From an uncultured Pseudomonadota bacterium (GTDB taxonomy: Bacteria > Myxococcota_A > Polyangia > Nannocystales > Nannocystaceae), in NCBI GenBank assembly GCA_913061055.1, contig CAJXVA010000034.1, forward strand, positions 1 to 35,741: a DNA stretch of 35,741 bases, read 5' to 3'. The translations under genes were made by a program, and so were the position numbers. Below are positions 1 through 7,953 of the stretch, one piece after another. The notes beneath the pieces are model-generated. The model ran no database searches. It saw only the letters and a list, made by a program, of their open reading frames with translations, and was not told the DNA's origin. How positions within the stretch are numbered: the first letter of the stretch is position 1; every line of letters starts with the position of its first letter.

Positions 1-1
1 C

Positions 2-940
2 CGCACGCCCCGCTCGTCCATTGACCGGCTGTACCGGACGACCAGCTTCACCGGCATCACCGCCAGCCACGGCGCCGCCGATCTCACCAGCGGTCGGGAC
101 GTCGACCAAACCGCCGAACATCACCCAAGCGAACGAGACGCAGCCCCGCCAGACGATGCGCGCGTTCGCCTCGCCCCATTTCCTCGCGGCGCCCACGTCG
201 GAAACTTCTTTCACGAGGTGCTCGAGCATGCGCCGTTCTCGGCCGATGACGACACGCTCGGGCATCACGTGATCGCCGGACTGCGGAAACACGGGATCGA
301 GGGTCCTGGGCGTCGCGAGTTGGCCGTCTCCGCCCTACGGGACGTCCTCACGTGCCCTCTGGATGACACGGGCCATCGTTTGTGCGACCTGCCCCCGACC
401 GACATGTTGGCAGAGCTCGGGTTCGTGCTGCCGATCTCGGCGGCATTGACCGATGGAGAACTCGCCTCCAAAGCTCTCGACCCCGGCTCGCTGAGGCGGG
501 CGTTCGCGGCCGATCCGACCGGTCTTCCCGACGACTACTTGGGACGACTCGCCACCCTGTCTTTTGTGCCCGTCCGGGGCTATCTGCGGGGCTTCATCGA
601 CCTTGTGTACCGGGTTGAGGACCGTTGGTACGTCGCCGACTACAAGACCAACGACCTGGGGCCCCACCCCGACGACTACGTCCCGCCGCGGCTCGCGGCA
701 GCCATGAGCCACGAGCACTACATCCTGCAATACCACCTGTACACGGCAGCGCTGTGCCGCCACCTGGCCCGCCGGCAACCGGGCTTCGACTACGACAAGC
801 ACTTTGGCGGAGCTCGCTACCTCTTCCTGCGGGGCATGGATCCACAGCGGGGTGCGAGCCGAGGCATCTTCGCCGAGAAGCCGCCTCGGGCCCGCATCGA
901 GGCCTTGGATGCGCTGCTCGGCCCAGGAGGTTTCTCATGA
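2..940 (+). CDS. recB: RecB C-terminal part (partial, cut by window start)
   Basis: The frame is open from the first bases of the window and ends in TGA at 938-940, so this is the last 312 residues of a longer protein. The pattern is the C-terminal nuclease domain of the RecB subunit of the RecBCD helicase-nuclease. It has SFTGIT near the start, then PRGAHVGNFFHEVLEHAPF, then GFIDLVYR and ADYKTND, which carry the metal-binding Asp and the Asp-x-Lys of the nuclease site, and finally the conserved QYHLYTAAL helix. RecBCD processes double-strand breaks for recombination. The gene runs into recD with a 4-base overlap, the usual recB-recD arrangement; recC is presumably outside the window. An apparent GTG start at 218 is internal, because homologous sequence continues upstream of it. 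Confidence 0.88.
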   Translation, partial: RTPRSSIDRLYRTTSFTGITASHGAADLTSGRDVDQTAEHHPSERDAAPPDDARVRLAPFPRGAHVGNFFHEVLEHAPFSADDDTLGHHVIAGLRKHGIEGPGRRELAVSALRDVLTCPLDDTGHRLCDLPPTDMLAELGFVLPISAALTDGELASKALDPGSLRRAFAADPTGLPDDYLGRLATLSFVPVRGYLRGFIDLVYRVEDRWYVADYKTNDLGPHPDDYVPPRLAAAMSHEHYILQYHLYTAALCRHLARRQPGFDYDKHFGGARYLFLRGMDPQRGASRGIFAEKPPRARIEALDALLGPGGFS

Positions 941-2805
941 CCGACGTCCTGTCGCGCCTGCAGAGCGCGGGCGTCCTCTCGCCGCTCGACGTGCAGCTCG
1001 CCCGCACCTTGGAGCGCCTGCAGCCGGGTCAATCCGAACCGGTGCTGCTTGGGGCTGCCTTTGCCAGCCGCGCGATCGCTCATGGGCACATCTGCGCCGA
1101 CCTCCGCGAGCTCGACGCCCGTCCGCTCGTGGACGAGGCCGGGGAGAGCATCGACGACGTCCGCCTGCCACGGCTGTTCGAGTGGGTGATGGAGCTTGGC
1201 CAGACCACCTTGTGCAGTGATGGAAGCGGCGGATCCGATACGACGCCGCTGGTGTTCGACGGCGAAGCGCGGCTGTACCTCACCCGCTACTGGCGCTATC
1301 AACACACGCTCTGCACGTCGCTGCGGAGCCGGGCCATGACCCAGCTCCCGATCGACACCGAACAACTCGGCGCAGATGTCCGGCGGCTGTTCGCGGGCGG
1401 CAAGGGGAAGGTTTCAGACCCGCGGCAGATGCTCGCCGCGGTCATGGCCGCCGCCCGCCGCCTCACCGTCATCTCCGGCGGACCCGGCACGGGAAAGACG
1501 ACCACGGTCGTTCGCGTGCTGGCGCTGCTGATCGAGCAGGCGCTGTCCCGCGGCGAGGCGACACCGCGCATCATGATGCTCGCGCCCACCGGGAAGGCCG
1601 CGGCCCGACTGTCTGAGTCGGTGACCCGCAGCCTGAAGGACCTCGCCTGCACCGACGAGGTCAAGGCTGCCCTGCCGGTGGAAGCTCGAACCTTGCATCG
1701 CGCGCTGGGCTATCTGCCCCACACCCCAACGCGGTTTCGTCATGGCCGCGAGGACCCACTCCCGGCCGACGTCGTGCTCGTCGACGAAGCCTCGATGGTC
1801 GACCTCGCGCTGATGGCGAAACTGGTGGAGGCCGTCGCCCCCGAGGCCCGGCTGATCCTGCTCGGCGACAAAGATCAGCTCGCCTCGGTCGAGGCTGGCG
1901 CCATTCTCGGCGACATTTGCAACACCGAGGGTTCCCACGCCTACTCGGCTCCGTTCGGCGCGGTGCTCCGGGAGGTTCTGGGGGAGAACGCCAACTCGCT
2001 GCCAACCGACGGCCGCACGACGACCGGACCCTGGGACTGCATCGTGGAGCTCACCCACAGCTTCCGGTTCAAGGCGGACGACGGCATCGGCAAGTTCTCG
2101 CAGGCTCTGCGCTCGGGCCGGAGCCCCGAAGCCTTGGCGCAACTGCAGCACGGGGACGACGCGGTCTCGATGGTGCAGCTCCGCGACGACACCGAGCTCG
2201 AGGCGATTCTTCGACCGGCCATCCTCGAAGAGTTCAGCGACTACCTCTCGGCGTCCGACCCCCAGGCGAGGCTCGACGCCTTGGGGAGCTATCGGCTGCT
2301 GTCGGCCCACCGACGCGGGGCCTTCGGAACCGAACGACTCAACCTACTCATTGAGGACATCCTGCTGCGCGCGGGGAAGATCCAGCGAGCAGACGCCGGG
2401 CCGAACTATCACGGCCGCCCCATCATGATCTCGGCCAACGACTATCAGCTCGGCCTGTACAACGGCGACGTTGGCGTGATCGAGCGCGACGGTCGCCGCC
2501 TTCGGGCGTACTTTCGCGCGGCGGACGGCACGTTGCGCACGCCCTTGTTGCCGTCCCGCCTGCCGCCACACGAGACCGTGTTCGCGATGACCGTGCACAA
2601 ATCGCAGGGATCGGAGTTCGACCGCGTGGGCCTACTGCTGCCCCCGGCGCTCTCGCCGATTCTGACTCGAGAGCTGATCTACACCGGCGTGACGAGAGCG
2701 AAGAAAGCCGTCCGGCTCTACGGGACGCCCGAGGTCCTCCAGCAATCGGTGGAGCGTCGCGTGGAGCGAGCCTCGGGCCTGCGCGATGCGCTGTGGTCGC
2801 CCTGA
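937..2805 (+). CDS. recD: RecD, exodeoxyribonuclease V alpha subunit
   Basis: A 622-residue SF1 helicase, close to the usual length of RecD in RecBCD. The start is ATG 937, overlapping the recB stop (ATGA), with a strong AGGAGG at 925-930; the frame is open further upstream but that part is antisense-like and overlaps recB. Motifs in order are Walker A GGPGTGKTTT at residues 181-190, LAPTGKAAARL (motif Ia) near 215-225, LVDEASMVD (Walker B) near 281-289, LLGDKDQLASVEAGAIL (motif III), the late-helicase motif TVHKSQGSEFD and ELIYTGVTRAKK (motif VI). RecD is the fast 5'-3' motor of RecBCD. The gene is translationally coupled to recB and nothing looks damaged. Confidence 0.95.
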   Translation: MTDVLSRLQSAGVLSPLDVQLARTLERLQPGQSEPVLLGAAFASRAIAHGHICADLRELDARPLVDEAGESIDDVRLPRLFEWVMELGQTTLCSDGSGGSDTTPLVFDGEARLYLTRYWRYQHTLCTSLRSRAMTQLPIDTEQLGADVRRLFAGGKGKVSDPRQMLAAVMAAARRLTVISGGPGTGKTTTVVRVLALLIEQALSRGEATPRIMMLAPTGKAAARLSESVTRSLKDLACTDEVKAALPVEARTLHRALGYLPHTPTRFRHGREDPLPADVVLVDEASMVDLALMAKLVEAVAPEARLILLGDKDQLASVEAGAILGDICNTEGSHAYSAPFGAVLREVLGENANSLPTDGRTTTGPWDCIVELTHSFRFKADDGIGKFSQALRSGRSPEALAQLQHGDDAVSMVQLRDDTELEAILRPAILEEFSDYLSASDPQARLDALGSYRLLSAHRRGAFGTERLNLLIEDILLRAGKIQRADAGPNYHGRPIMISANDYQLGLYNGDVGVIERDGRRLRAYFRAADGTLRTPLLPSRLPPHETVFAMTVHKSQGSEFDRVGLLLPPALSPILTRELIYTGVTRAKKAVRLYGTPEVLQQSVERRVERASGLRDALWSP

Positions 2806-2903
2806 AGCCCTTGTGAATCCGCGAAACCGCGGCCAGCCCCCTTGCTGGAGCTTCGCGGGAACCTTCCGCAGGCGGGAGTGCACCCCCTGCACGGAAGCAC
2901 ACG

Positions 2904-4085
2904 ATGACTTGCGCCCGCTACACGCTGACCCGCCTCGTGCTCGCCGCAGCACTCCTGCCCGCGTGCTCGGACTCCAGCCGGGACGATGGGGCGTTCGACA
3001 CCGCGGTCGACCCCGGGCCGGTCTCGTCGGCCACGGACACGACCGGTGCGACCGACCCCACCGATGAAGAATCCAGCGGGGACAGCACGGTTGCGGACCC
3101 AACCGAGTCTCCGGGCTCTGGCATCGACCCCGACGGGGACGTGGGCTGCGACGCCGTGGACTTCCTGTTCGTGATCGACAACAGCGGGTCCATGGCGGAC
3201 GAGCAACAACAGCTCATCGACTCGGTCCCGGCCTTCGTGTCGTCGATCGAAGAACGCCTCCCGGTTGGGGCCGGCACGTACCACATCATGGTGACCGACT
3301 CGGATCCGTGGGTGTATGGGGGCTGCGAGGACGCGTGCACCGAGTCCGCCGCGTGCGAAGCCCAGAGCGCCGACGGATCGTGCGACTGTGGCTACCCGTG
3401 TGCACTGCGAGGCCTGTGCTCCGACATCGGGGACTACGTGTGCGGGCAGACCGAGCCGATGGAGTGCGAGGATATTCTCGGCGCAGGCATCACCCACCCC
3501 CGGGGACGCGACGCCTCCAACGAGACCTGTGACTTCGCCTCCGGCCGGCGATTCATCGCCTCGGGCGAGCCCGATCTGTCCGGCGCCTTCGAGTGCGCGG
3601 CCCGGGTGGGGACCAACTCATCACTCGGCGAGAAACCCATGGAGGCGATGATTCAGGGCCTGACCGGGTCGGGAGACGTCGCCGCGTGCAACGAGGGCTT
3701 CCTGCGCGACAACGCCGTGCTCGTGGTCGTCATCATCACCGACGAGGACGACAACGGTCCCAACGCGAATGACCTCGAAGGCGACTCGGCCGGATCCCCG
3801 CTCGCGTGGGTCGAAGCACTCGTCGCAGCGAAGCACGGCAACGGTGACGCCATCATCTCGATGGCACTCATCGGCGACGGGGACGCACCGGACGGCATCT
3901 GCGCTCCGCTCGACCCTGTGACGTTCGAGGGCGCCGAGCCGGCCCCGCGGATTCGGGAGTTCACACAGATGTGGGGAAGCCATGGGATCGTGGGCTCGGT
4001 GTGCGCCGACAGCTACGCCCCGTTCTTCGACTCGGCCGTGGAGACCATCGGATCCGCCTGCGACGAATTCGTCCCGGTCGGGTGA
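2904..4085 (+). CDS. VWA-domain lipoprotein, Cys-rich
   Basis: 393 residues. The N-terminus is a lipoprotein signal ending in LLPAC with lipid-accepting Cys21. An Asp/Ser/Thr-rich linker runs to about residue 80. A von Willebrand factor A domain follows: VDFLFVIDNSGSMADE at 86-100 carries the MIDAS motif DNSGS at 92-96. A Cys-rich insert (CEDACTESAACEAQSADGSC and on) sits inside the VWA fold, and the later segment VVIITDEDDN supplies further acidic residues. Such proteins are common surface-anchored lipoproteins in myxobacteria; binding partners are unknown. It overlaps the next frame at its stop, suggesting co-translation. Start: ATG 2904 is the first Met before the signal peptide. Family assignment is secure, the biological role is not. 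Confidence 0.88.
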   Translation: MTCARYTLTRLVLAAALLPACSDSSRDDGAFDTAVDPGPVSSATDTTGATDPTDEESSGDSTVADPTESPGSGIDPDGDVGCDAVDFLFVIDNSGSMADEQQQLIDSVPAFVSSIEERLPVGAGTYHIMVTDSDPWVYGGCEDACTESAACEAQSADGSCDCGYPCALRGLCSDIGDYVCGQTEPMECEDILGAGITHPRGRDASNETCDFASGRRFIASGEPDLSGAFECAARVGTNSSLGEKPMEAMIQGLTGSGDVAACNEGFLRDNAVLVVVIITDEDDNGPNANDLEGDSAGSPLAWVEALVAAKHGNGDAIISMALIGDGDAPDGICAPLDPVTFEGAEPAPRIREFTQMWGSHGIVGSVCADSYAPFFDSAVETIGSACDEFVPVG

Positions 4086-4117
4086 AAGCCGGCGCGGCTC
4101 CCGGCGTTGGCCTTGAT

Positions 4118-5344
4118 GTGAAGCGGTTGATAGCGGTCATCGGGGTCACGTGGGTACTGGGGTGTGCACACGGGACCACCGGTACGGCTCCCTCCGCTGG
4201 CGATGACGGTGTGCGTTCGTCTCGCGTGAGCGCGGCCCGGATGTACGAGACCGCCGAGTCCATGGTCGAGGCGGGGTACTACGCGGATGCCGTCCGCCTG
4301 ATGCGGCACTCGATCCTTTCGCTCCCCCGCAAAACCGACACCGACGCGCTCCGGCACGCCTTGGTGATGCGCATGGCCCATGTCCAGCTACTCGCCGCAG
4401 GTGCGGGACGGGACAGTGCGTACGCTCGTGATGCCGCCGGGATGTTGCTGTCCTACGGAGAACGCCACGCCGAGCTGTTTGGCGAGGATGCCGCCAAAGA
4501 GCGCGAAGACATCTACGAGCTGCTCTACGAGGCCGAGACCTTCGCCGAGGCGCTCGAAGGGCTGGACCAGGAGGTCGCATCGTCCCAGGCGACAGCGATT
4601 GAGGAAGCCACGGCCCATCGGTCTGCGGTGCTCGACAACGAGCTCGACACCCACGCGGGGGAAGAACTCGGCGAGGCGGTCACGCGAGAGGTTCGCGTCC
4701 GTCGAGAGTGGTTCTACGACCCCGACGACCCCAGGGTCCGGGAGAACCTGGAGGGTTGGTTCTCCCAAGCCGATGGCTACACGTTCATGACCACCCCCGG
4801 GATGGCGGTCCTCTCGGGTCCTCGGCCGATGGTTCGACGGACCGGAACGCTCGAGTCGATCGCGCTGCAGGGTGTGCCGGAGCCGCAACGTCGAGCGATG
4901 CGCACGGTCGCGCGGTCGATCCTTCGGGCATCGCGCGAGGGGCTCCGTGACTGCTACCGCGAGGCTGCGGCCCGGGGCGGAGAGCTTCAGACCGACGCGA
5001 CCCTCGAGCTCACCATCACCCAGCGAGGTGCTGTCAACGACGTCACGGTGGTGTCCGGAGATGTTGTCGACGGGCTCGGCGATGCCTGCGTCATCGAGCA
5101 CGTCGATCAAGTTCGGCTTGCGGACAACGACCTTCCCGTCGTCGCGATGCGGATGAGAATGCCGCTGCTGTTCTTCTATGACGGGCCCGACGTGATGTAC
5201 GAGGGAGAACGCATCGAGCTTCGAGGCACCGACGGGGGGCCCAAACCCATCGAGCACCCGGGCATCGACGGATTCGCGCGACCGTTGAGAAACGCACGGG
5301 TCCCGGGAAAGCCCGCCCCGCCGCGGAGTCAGGGAAGCGAGTAA
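4118..5344 (+). CDS. lipoprotein with AgmX/PglI-like C-terminal domain
   Basis: 408 residues from GTG 4118, which gives a compact lipoprotein signal (MKRLIAVIG...VLGC, Cys16). An alternative GTG at 4082 overlaps the stop of the upstream VWA gene (GTGA) and would add 12 residues. Residues about 40-190 are helical and Glu/Ala-rich, with a TPR-like look. Residues about 258-335 resemble the AgmX/PglI C-terminal domain, a TonB-C-like fold: LRDCYREAAARGG (Cys279), then beta strands LELTITQRGAVNDVTVVSGD, then GDACVIEH (Cys324). The two cysteines are the conserved pair of that domain. Proteins of this type occur in myxobacterial motility and envelope systems. Likely co-expressed with the VWA lipoprotein; exact role unknown. 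Confidence 0.75.
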   Translation: MKRLIAVIGVTWVLGCAHGTTGTAPSAGDDGVRSSRVSAARMYETAESMVEAGYYADAVRLMRHSILSLPRKTDTDALRHALVMRMAHVQLLAAGAGRDSAYARDAAGMLLSYGERHAELFGEDAAKEREDIYELLYEAETFAEALEGLDQEVASSQATAIEEATAHRSAVLDNELDTHAGEELGEAVTREVRVRREWFYDPDDPRVRENLEGWFSQADGYTFMTTPGMAVLSGPRPMVRRTGTLESIALQGVPEPQRRAMRTVARSILRASREGLRDCYREAAARGGELQTDATLELTITQRGAVNDVTVVSGDVVDGLGDACVIEHVDQVRLADNDLPVVAMRMRMPLLFFYDGPDVMYEGERIELRGTDGGPKPIEHPGIDGFARPLRNARVPGKPAPPRSQGSE

Positions 5345-5381
5345 TGGGTCGAGCGAGGCCCGTGCGAAGGTACAGTGACTC

Positions 5382-6164
5382 GTGCTCTTCGACTGGCTCC
5401 GACAGCGTCGCCGCGACAAGATTCTCGCCAACCCCTTCGATGAGGGGTGGACGGAGGTCCTGCAGAACAACATGGCCGTGTGGCGCTCGTTGAGTGCCGA
5501 AGAGCAGGCGAACCTCAAGCAGCTCGTGCAGGTGTTTGTGGCCGAAAAGAACTGGGAGGGCTTGGGCGGACTCGAAATGAACGACGAGGTTCGGGTGACC
5601 ATCGCCGGGCAGGCCTGTCTCTTGGTTCTCGAGCTCCCGCACGACCTGTATCGGAGCGTGGAGTCGATTCTCGTCTATCCCTCGGCCGTCCGGACGCCCC
5701 CACGGCAGCCAGGAATGTTCGAGGTGTCCACGGACATGGCAGACCAAGGCATGCCGGTGCTCGGCCAGGCGTTCAAGAACGGACCGTTGATCCTCGTCTG
5801 GGACGCTGTCTTGCGAGGAGGCAGGGACGCGAACGACGGCCACAACGTGGTGTTTCACGAGTTCGCCCACAAGCTCGACATGCTCTCCGGCGGCGCCGAC
5901 GGCGTGCCCTGCATCCACGACCGCGATGTCTACGACCGGTGGATCACGGTCTTTCAGCGTGAATGGGAGCTCTTGCACGAAGGGCTGGACCGGAAGCGCA
6001 AGACGTTCCTCGACGCGTACGCGGGAACGAACCCGGCTGAGTTCTTCGCCGTCGCGACCGAGCAGTTCTTCGAGCAGGGCAAGACGATGCGGCGCAAGCA
6101 CGCCGATCTGTACGAGGTTCTTCGGGGCTTCTACCAACAGGACCCCGCCGAGCGCGCGGCTTAA
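5382..6164 (+). CDS. mtfA: MtfA-type zinc-dependent peptidase (M90 family)
   Basis: 260 residues, the family length. The metal site is HEFAH at residues 159-163 in the context VVFHEFAHKLDMLSGGADG, followed by the family signature YAGTNPAEFFAVATEQFFE at about 213-231, whose Glu220 is the expected third ligand. In enterobacteria MtfA is a cytosolic aminopeptidase that binds the glucose repressor Mlc; no Mlc or PTS gene is seen here, so the partner is probably different. Start: GTG 5382, the first start after the upstream stop, giving the typical N-terminus MLFDWLRQRRR. No signal peptide. It stands 37 bases after the AgmX-like gene in the same direction. Confidence 0.92.
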   Translation: MLFDWLRQRRRDKILANPFDEGWTEVLQNNMAVWRSLSAEEQANLKQLVQVFVAEKNWEGLGGLEMNDEVRVTIAGQACLLVLELPHDLYRSVESILVYPSAVRTPPRQPGMFEVSTDMADQGMPVLGQAFKNGPLILVWDAVLRGGRDANDGHNVVFHEFAHKLDMLSGGADGVPCIHDRDVYDRWITVFQREWELLHEGLDRKRKTFLDAYAGTNPAEFFAVATEQFFEQGKTMRRKHADLYEVLRGFYQQDPAERAA

Positions 6165-6246
6165 CAGGCCGCGTCCGGGCGTGATCGATGACGCGCTCAT
6201 CCGCACTACCCCCTTAGACTCAGCCGCTCGCGGGAACAGTCCGGAC

Positions 6247-6975
6247 ATGAACAGACTCAACCAAGGAATACTCGTCGCCGTCGTCGGAATGAGCTCGGCC
6301 TGCATCTGGGAGGACAGCTGTATCGCGGAAGGAACGATGATCCGCGTGCCCTCGGGTCTGGTGCCGATCGAATCTCTGCGCGTTGGGGATCTCGTGTACG
6401 CGCTCGACCTGTCGACCCACAGGCTTGTGAAGACCTCGATCACGGAGATCCGGTCGGCAAAACGGGAGTGCATCGCCGCGGGACTTGGTGGCGGGGATAG
6501 CCTGCGTTGCACACCGACCCATCCGCTCTACGATCCCGAAGAAGGGGTCTACGCCCCGGCCTCGGAGTGGATCGAGGGTCGACGCAGACGCCTGCTGCGG
6601 GTGCCACCGGATGGGTCGCCGCACGAGATCAGTGTGCACGACAAGATCGTCCACTGCGGCGTGTTCGAGGTGTTCGACTTGAGCGTCGAGTCGGAGCACC
6701 ACAACTACGTCGCCGCCGGGGTGCTCGTTCACAACAAGACCATCGACGACACTCTGAACCCCGAGCTCACTCTGAGCGGTACGAGTTCAGGCACGGAAGG
6801 AGACACCGACACAACGGGGGATCAATCGTCCACCGGGGGCGACACCACTGGGGAGCCCACGGGCTCGTCGAGCGGCACGGCGGGGTCGAGCTCTGGAACG
6901 ACCAGCTCCACCTCTGGCTCGGGAGGATCGGGCAGCGGGACCGGAGCGTCGGGGTCGTCCGGCGCAACGGGGTGA
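6247..6975 (+). CDS. lipoprotein with Hint (hedgehog/intein-type) domain and Ser/Thr/Gly tail
   Basis: 242 residues from ATG 6247, chosen because it yields a lipoprotein signal ending in MSSAC (Cys19). Six residues later Cys25 opens a Hint domain: CIAEGTMIRVPSGLVPIESL, VGDLVYALD, the block-B motif TPTHPLY (Thr89, His92), and a C-terminal block with HNYVAAGVLVHNK (His162-Asn163). From about residue 170 to the end it is only a Thr/Ser/Gly/Asp-rich tail (TLSGTSSGTEGDTDTTGD and on). The residue after His-Asn is Lys164, so protein splicing of the standard kind is unlikely, but N-terminal thioester chemistry and C-terminal Asn cleavage remain possible, as in bacterial intein-like domains. No other functional domain is present. 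Domain call is firm; activity is inference. Confidence 0.85.
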   Translation: MNRLNQGILVAVVGMSSACIWEDSCIAEGTMIRVPSGLVPIESLRVGDLVYALDLSTHRLVKTSITEIRSAKRECIAAGLGGGDSLRCTPTHPLYDPEEGVYAPASEWIEGRRRRLLRVPPDGSPHEISVHDKIVHCGVFEVFDLSVESEHHNYVAAGVLVHNKTIDDTLNPELTLSGTSSGTEGDTDTTGDQSSTGGDTTGEPTGSSSGTAGSSSGTTSSTSGSGGSGSGTGASGSSGATG

Positions 6976-7023
6976 GCCCCCGAGAGGTCTTCCAGATCGA
7001 TGACTTCGCCCTCCGTCCGTCGG

Positions 7024-7905
7024 TCACCCTCGAGCGACCGTGTGCTCGAACGCGTCGCACAACGTCGGCCACATCTGCGGCGGCAGGTCGTGCCCCATGC
7101 CCTCGATGGACAGGAGCTCGCCGCAGCGAAGGGCACGCGCGGTCTGCAGTCCGCCCCGGTAACGCACCAAACGATCCGCGGTGCCGTGCACGACCAAGCT
7201 CGGGAGTTCGAGTCGGCCCAGGGCTTCGCGCCGGTCCTCGCTCGCCAAGACGGCCAGCGTCTGCCGCACAAACCCCTGCGGCGAGGGCCCGCGCTCGAAG
7301 TGAAGTCGACCCATGGCGTCGTGAACCTCGGGCTCGAAGGAAAAATGCGGGGGACGGCTTCCGATCTCCCGAAACAGTCGGACCCAGGACTCCCCCGCCT
7401 GCTCCGCCGTCCGAGGTCGCGGACCGAGCATCGCTTGCAACGCTTTGGGATGCGGGATCTTCGAGAGCCGGTCGCCGGGGTGAGACATGATCGACGTCAG
7501 CGACAGCACCCGCTGTGGGTGTGCGATCGCCATCCGTTGCGCGACCATGCCGCCCATCGACGCGCCCATCACATGGGCCTGCGACCAGCCGAGCGCGTCC
7601 AGCACCGCGACCGCATCGTCGGCGAGGTCTGACAGCTGGTACGGGGCCCGGACCTCGAGCCCTGCCGTCCATCGCAACATGGCCTTGCGCAACGAGGGCA
7701 CGCCCAGGTGGTCCAGCCGGGTCGACGCGCCGACGTCGCGGTTGTCGAAGCGGGCCACCGCGAATCCGCGGTCCGCAAGCATGTCGCACAGCCCCTCGGG
7801 CCACAGCACCTTCTGCGCCCCAAGCCCCATCACCATCAGCAGCGGCGTGCCCTCCCCGCGGAGGTCGTAGTTCAACTGCAGCGCGCCGGCGGTTGCGGTG
7901 GGCAT
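7024..7905 (-). CDS. alpha/beta hydrolase
   Basis: 293 residues from ATG at 7905. The fold signature is clear: LLMVMGLGAQ (oxyanion strand), FDNRDVGAST, the nucleophile elbow GASMGGM with Ser116, HGTADRLV carrying the acid, and GMGHDLPP carrying the catalytic His. It is cytosolic, with no signal peptide. FDNRDVGxS is typical of the group annotated as alpha/beta-fold hydrolases near aclacinomycin methylesterase; the substrate cannot be told. The frame stays open for 1.1 kb upstream, but that part is antisense to the next gene and has no homology-like pattern. It is divergent from the 567-residue unknown protein with only 48 bases between starts. Confidence 0.9.
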   Translation of the reverse strand: MPTATAGALQLNYDLRGEGTPLLMVMGLGAQKVLWPEGLCDMLADRGFAVARFDNRDVGASTRLDHLGVPSLRKAMLRWTAGLEVRAPYQLSDLADDAVAVLDALGWSQAHVMGASMGGMVAQRMAIAHPQRVLSLTSIMSHPGDRLSKIPHPKALQAMLGPRPRTAEQAGESWVRLFREIGSRPPHFSFEPEVHDAMGRLHFERGPSPQGFVRQTLAVLASEDRREALGRLELPSLVVHGTADRLVRYRGGLQTARALRCGELLSIEGMGHDLPPQMWPTLCDAFEHTVARG

Positions 7906-7953
7906 CTGGGCGGGTTGTAGCAAGCGAGCACCGGGGCCACTACCCTCCCCCTC

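Noticed and set aside
21..272. Small open frame at the window start
   Set aside because: It lies in another frame of recB, which reads through with conserved nuclease-domain sequence.
6155..6175. Hairpin CGCGGC/GCCGCG around the mtfA stop codon as a terminator
   Set aside because: Only six base pairs, no T-run, and the stop codon lies in the loop; likely chance in GC-rich DNA.
6319..6738. A splicing intein in the Hint lipoprotein
   Set aside because: The residue after His-Asn is Lys, not Cys, Ser or Thr; there is no homing endonuclease insert and joining the flanks would leave no host protein.
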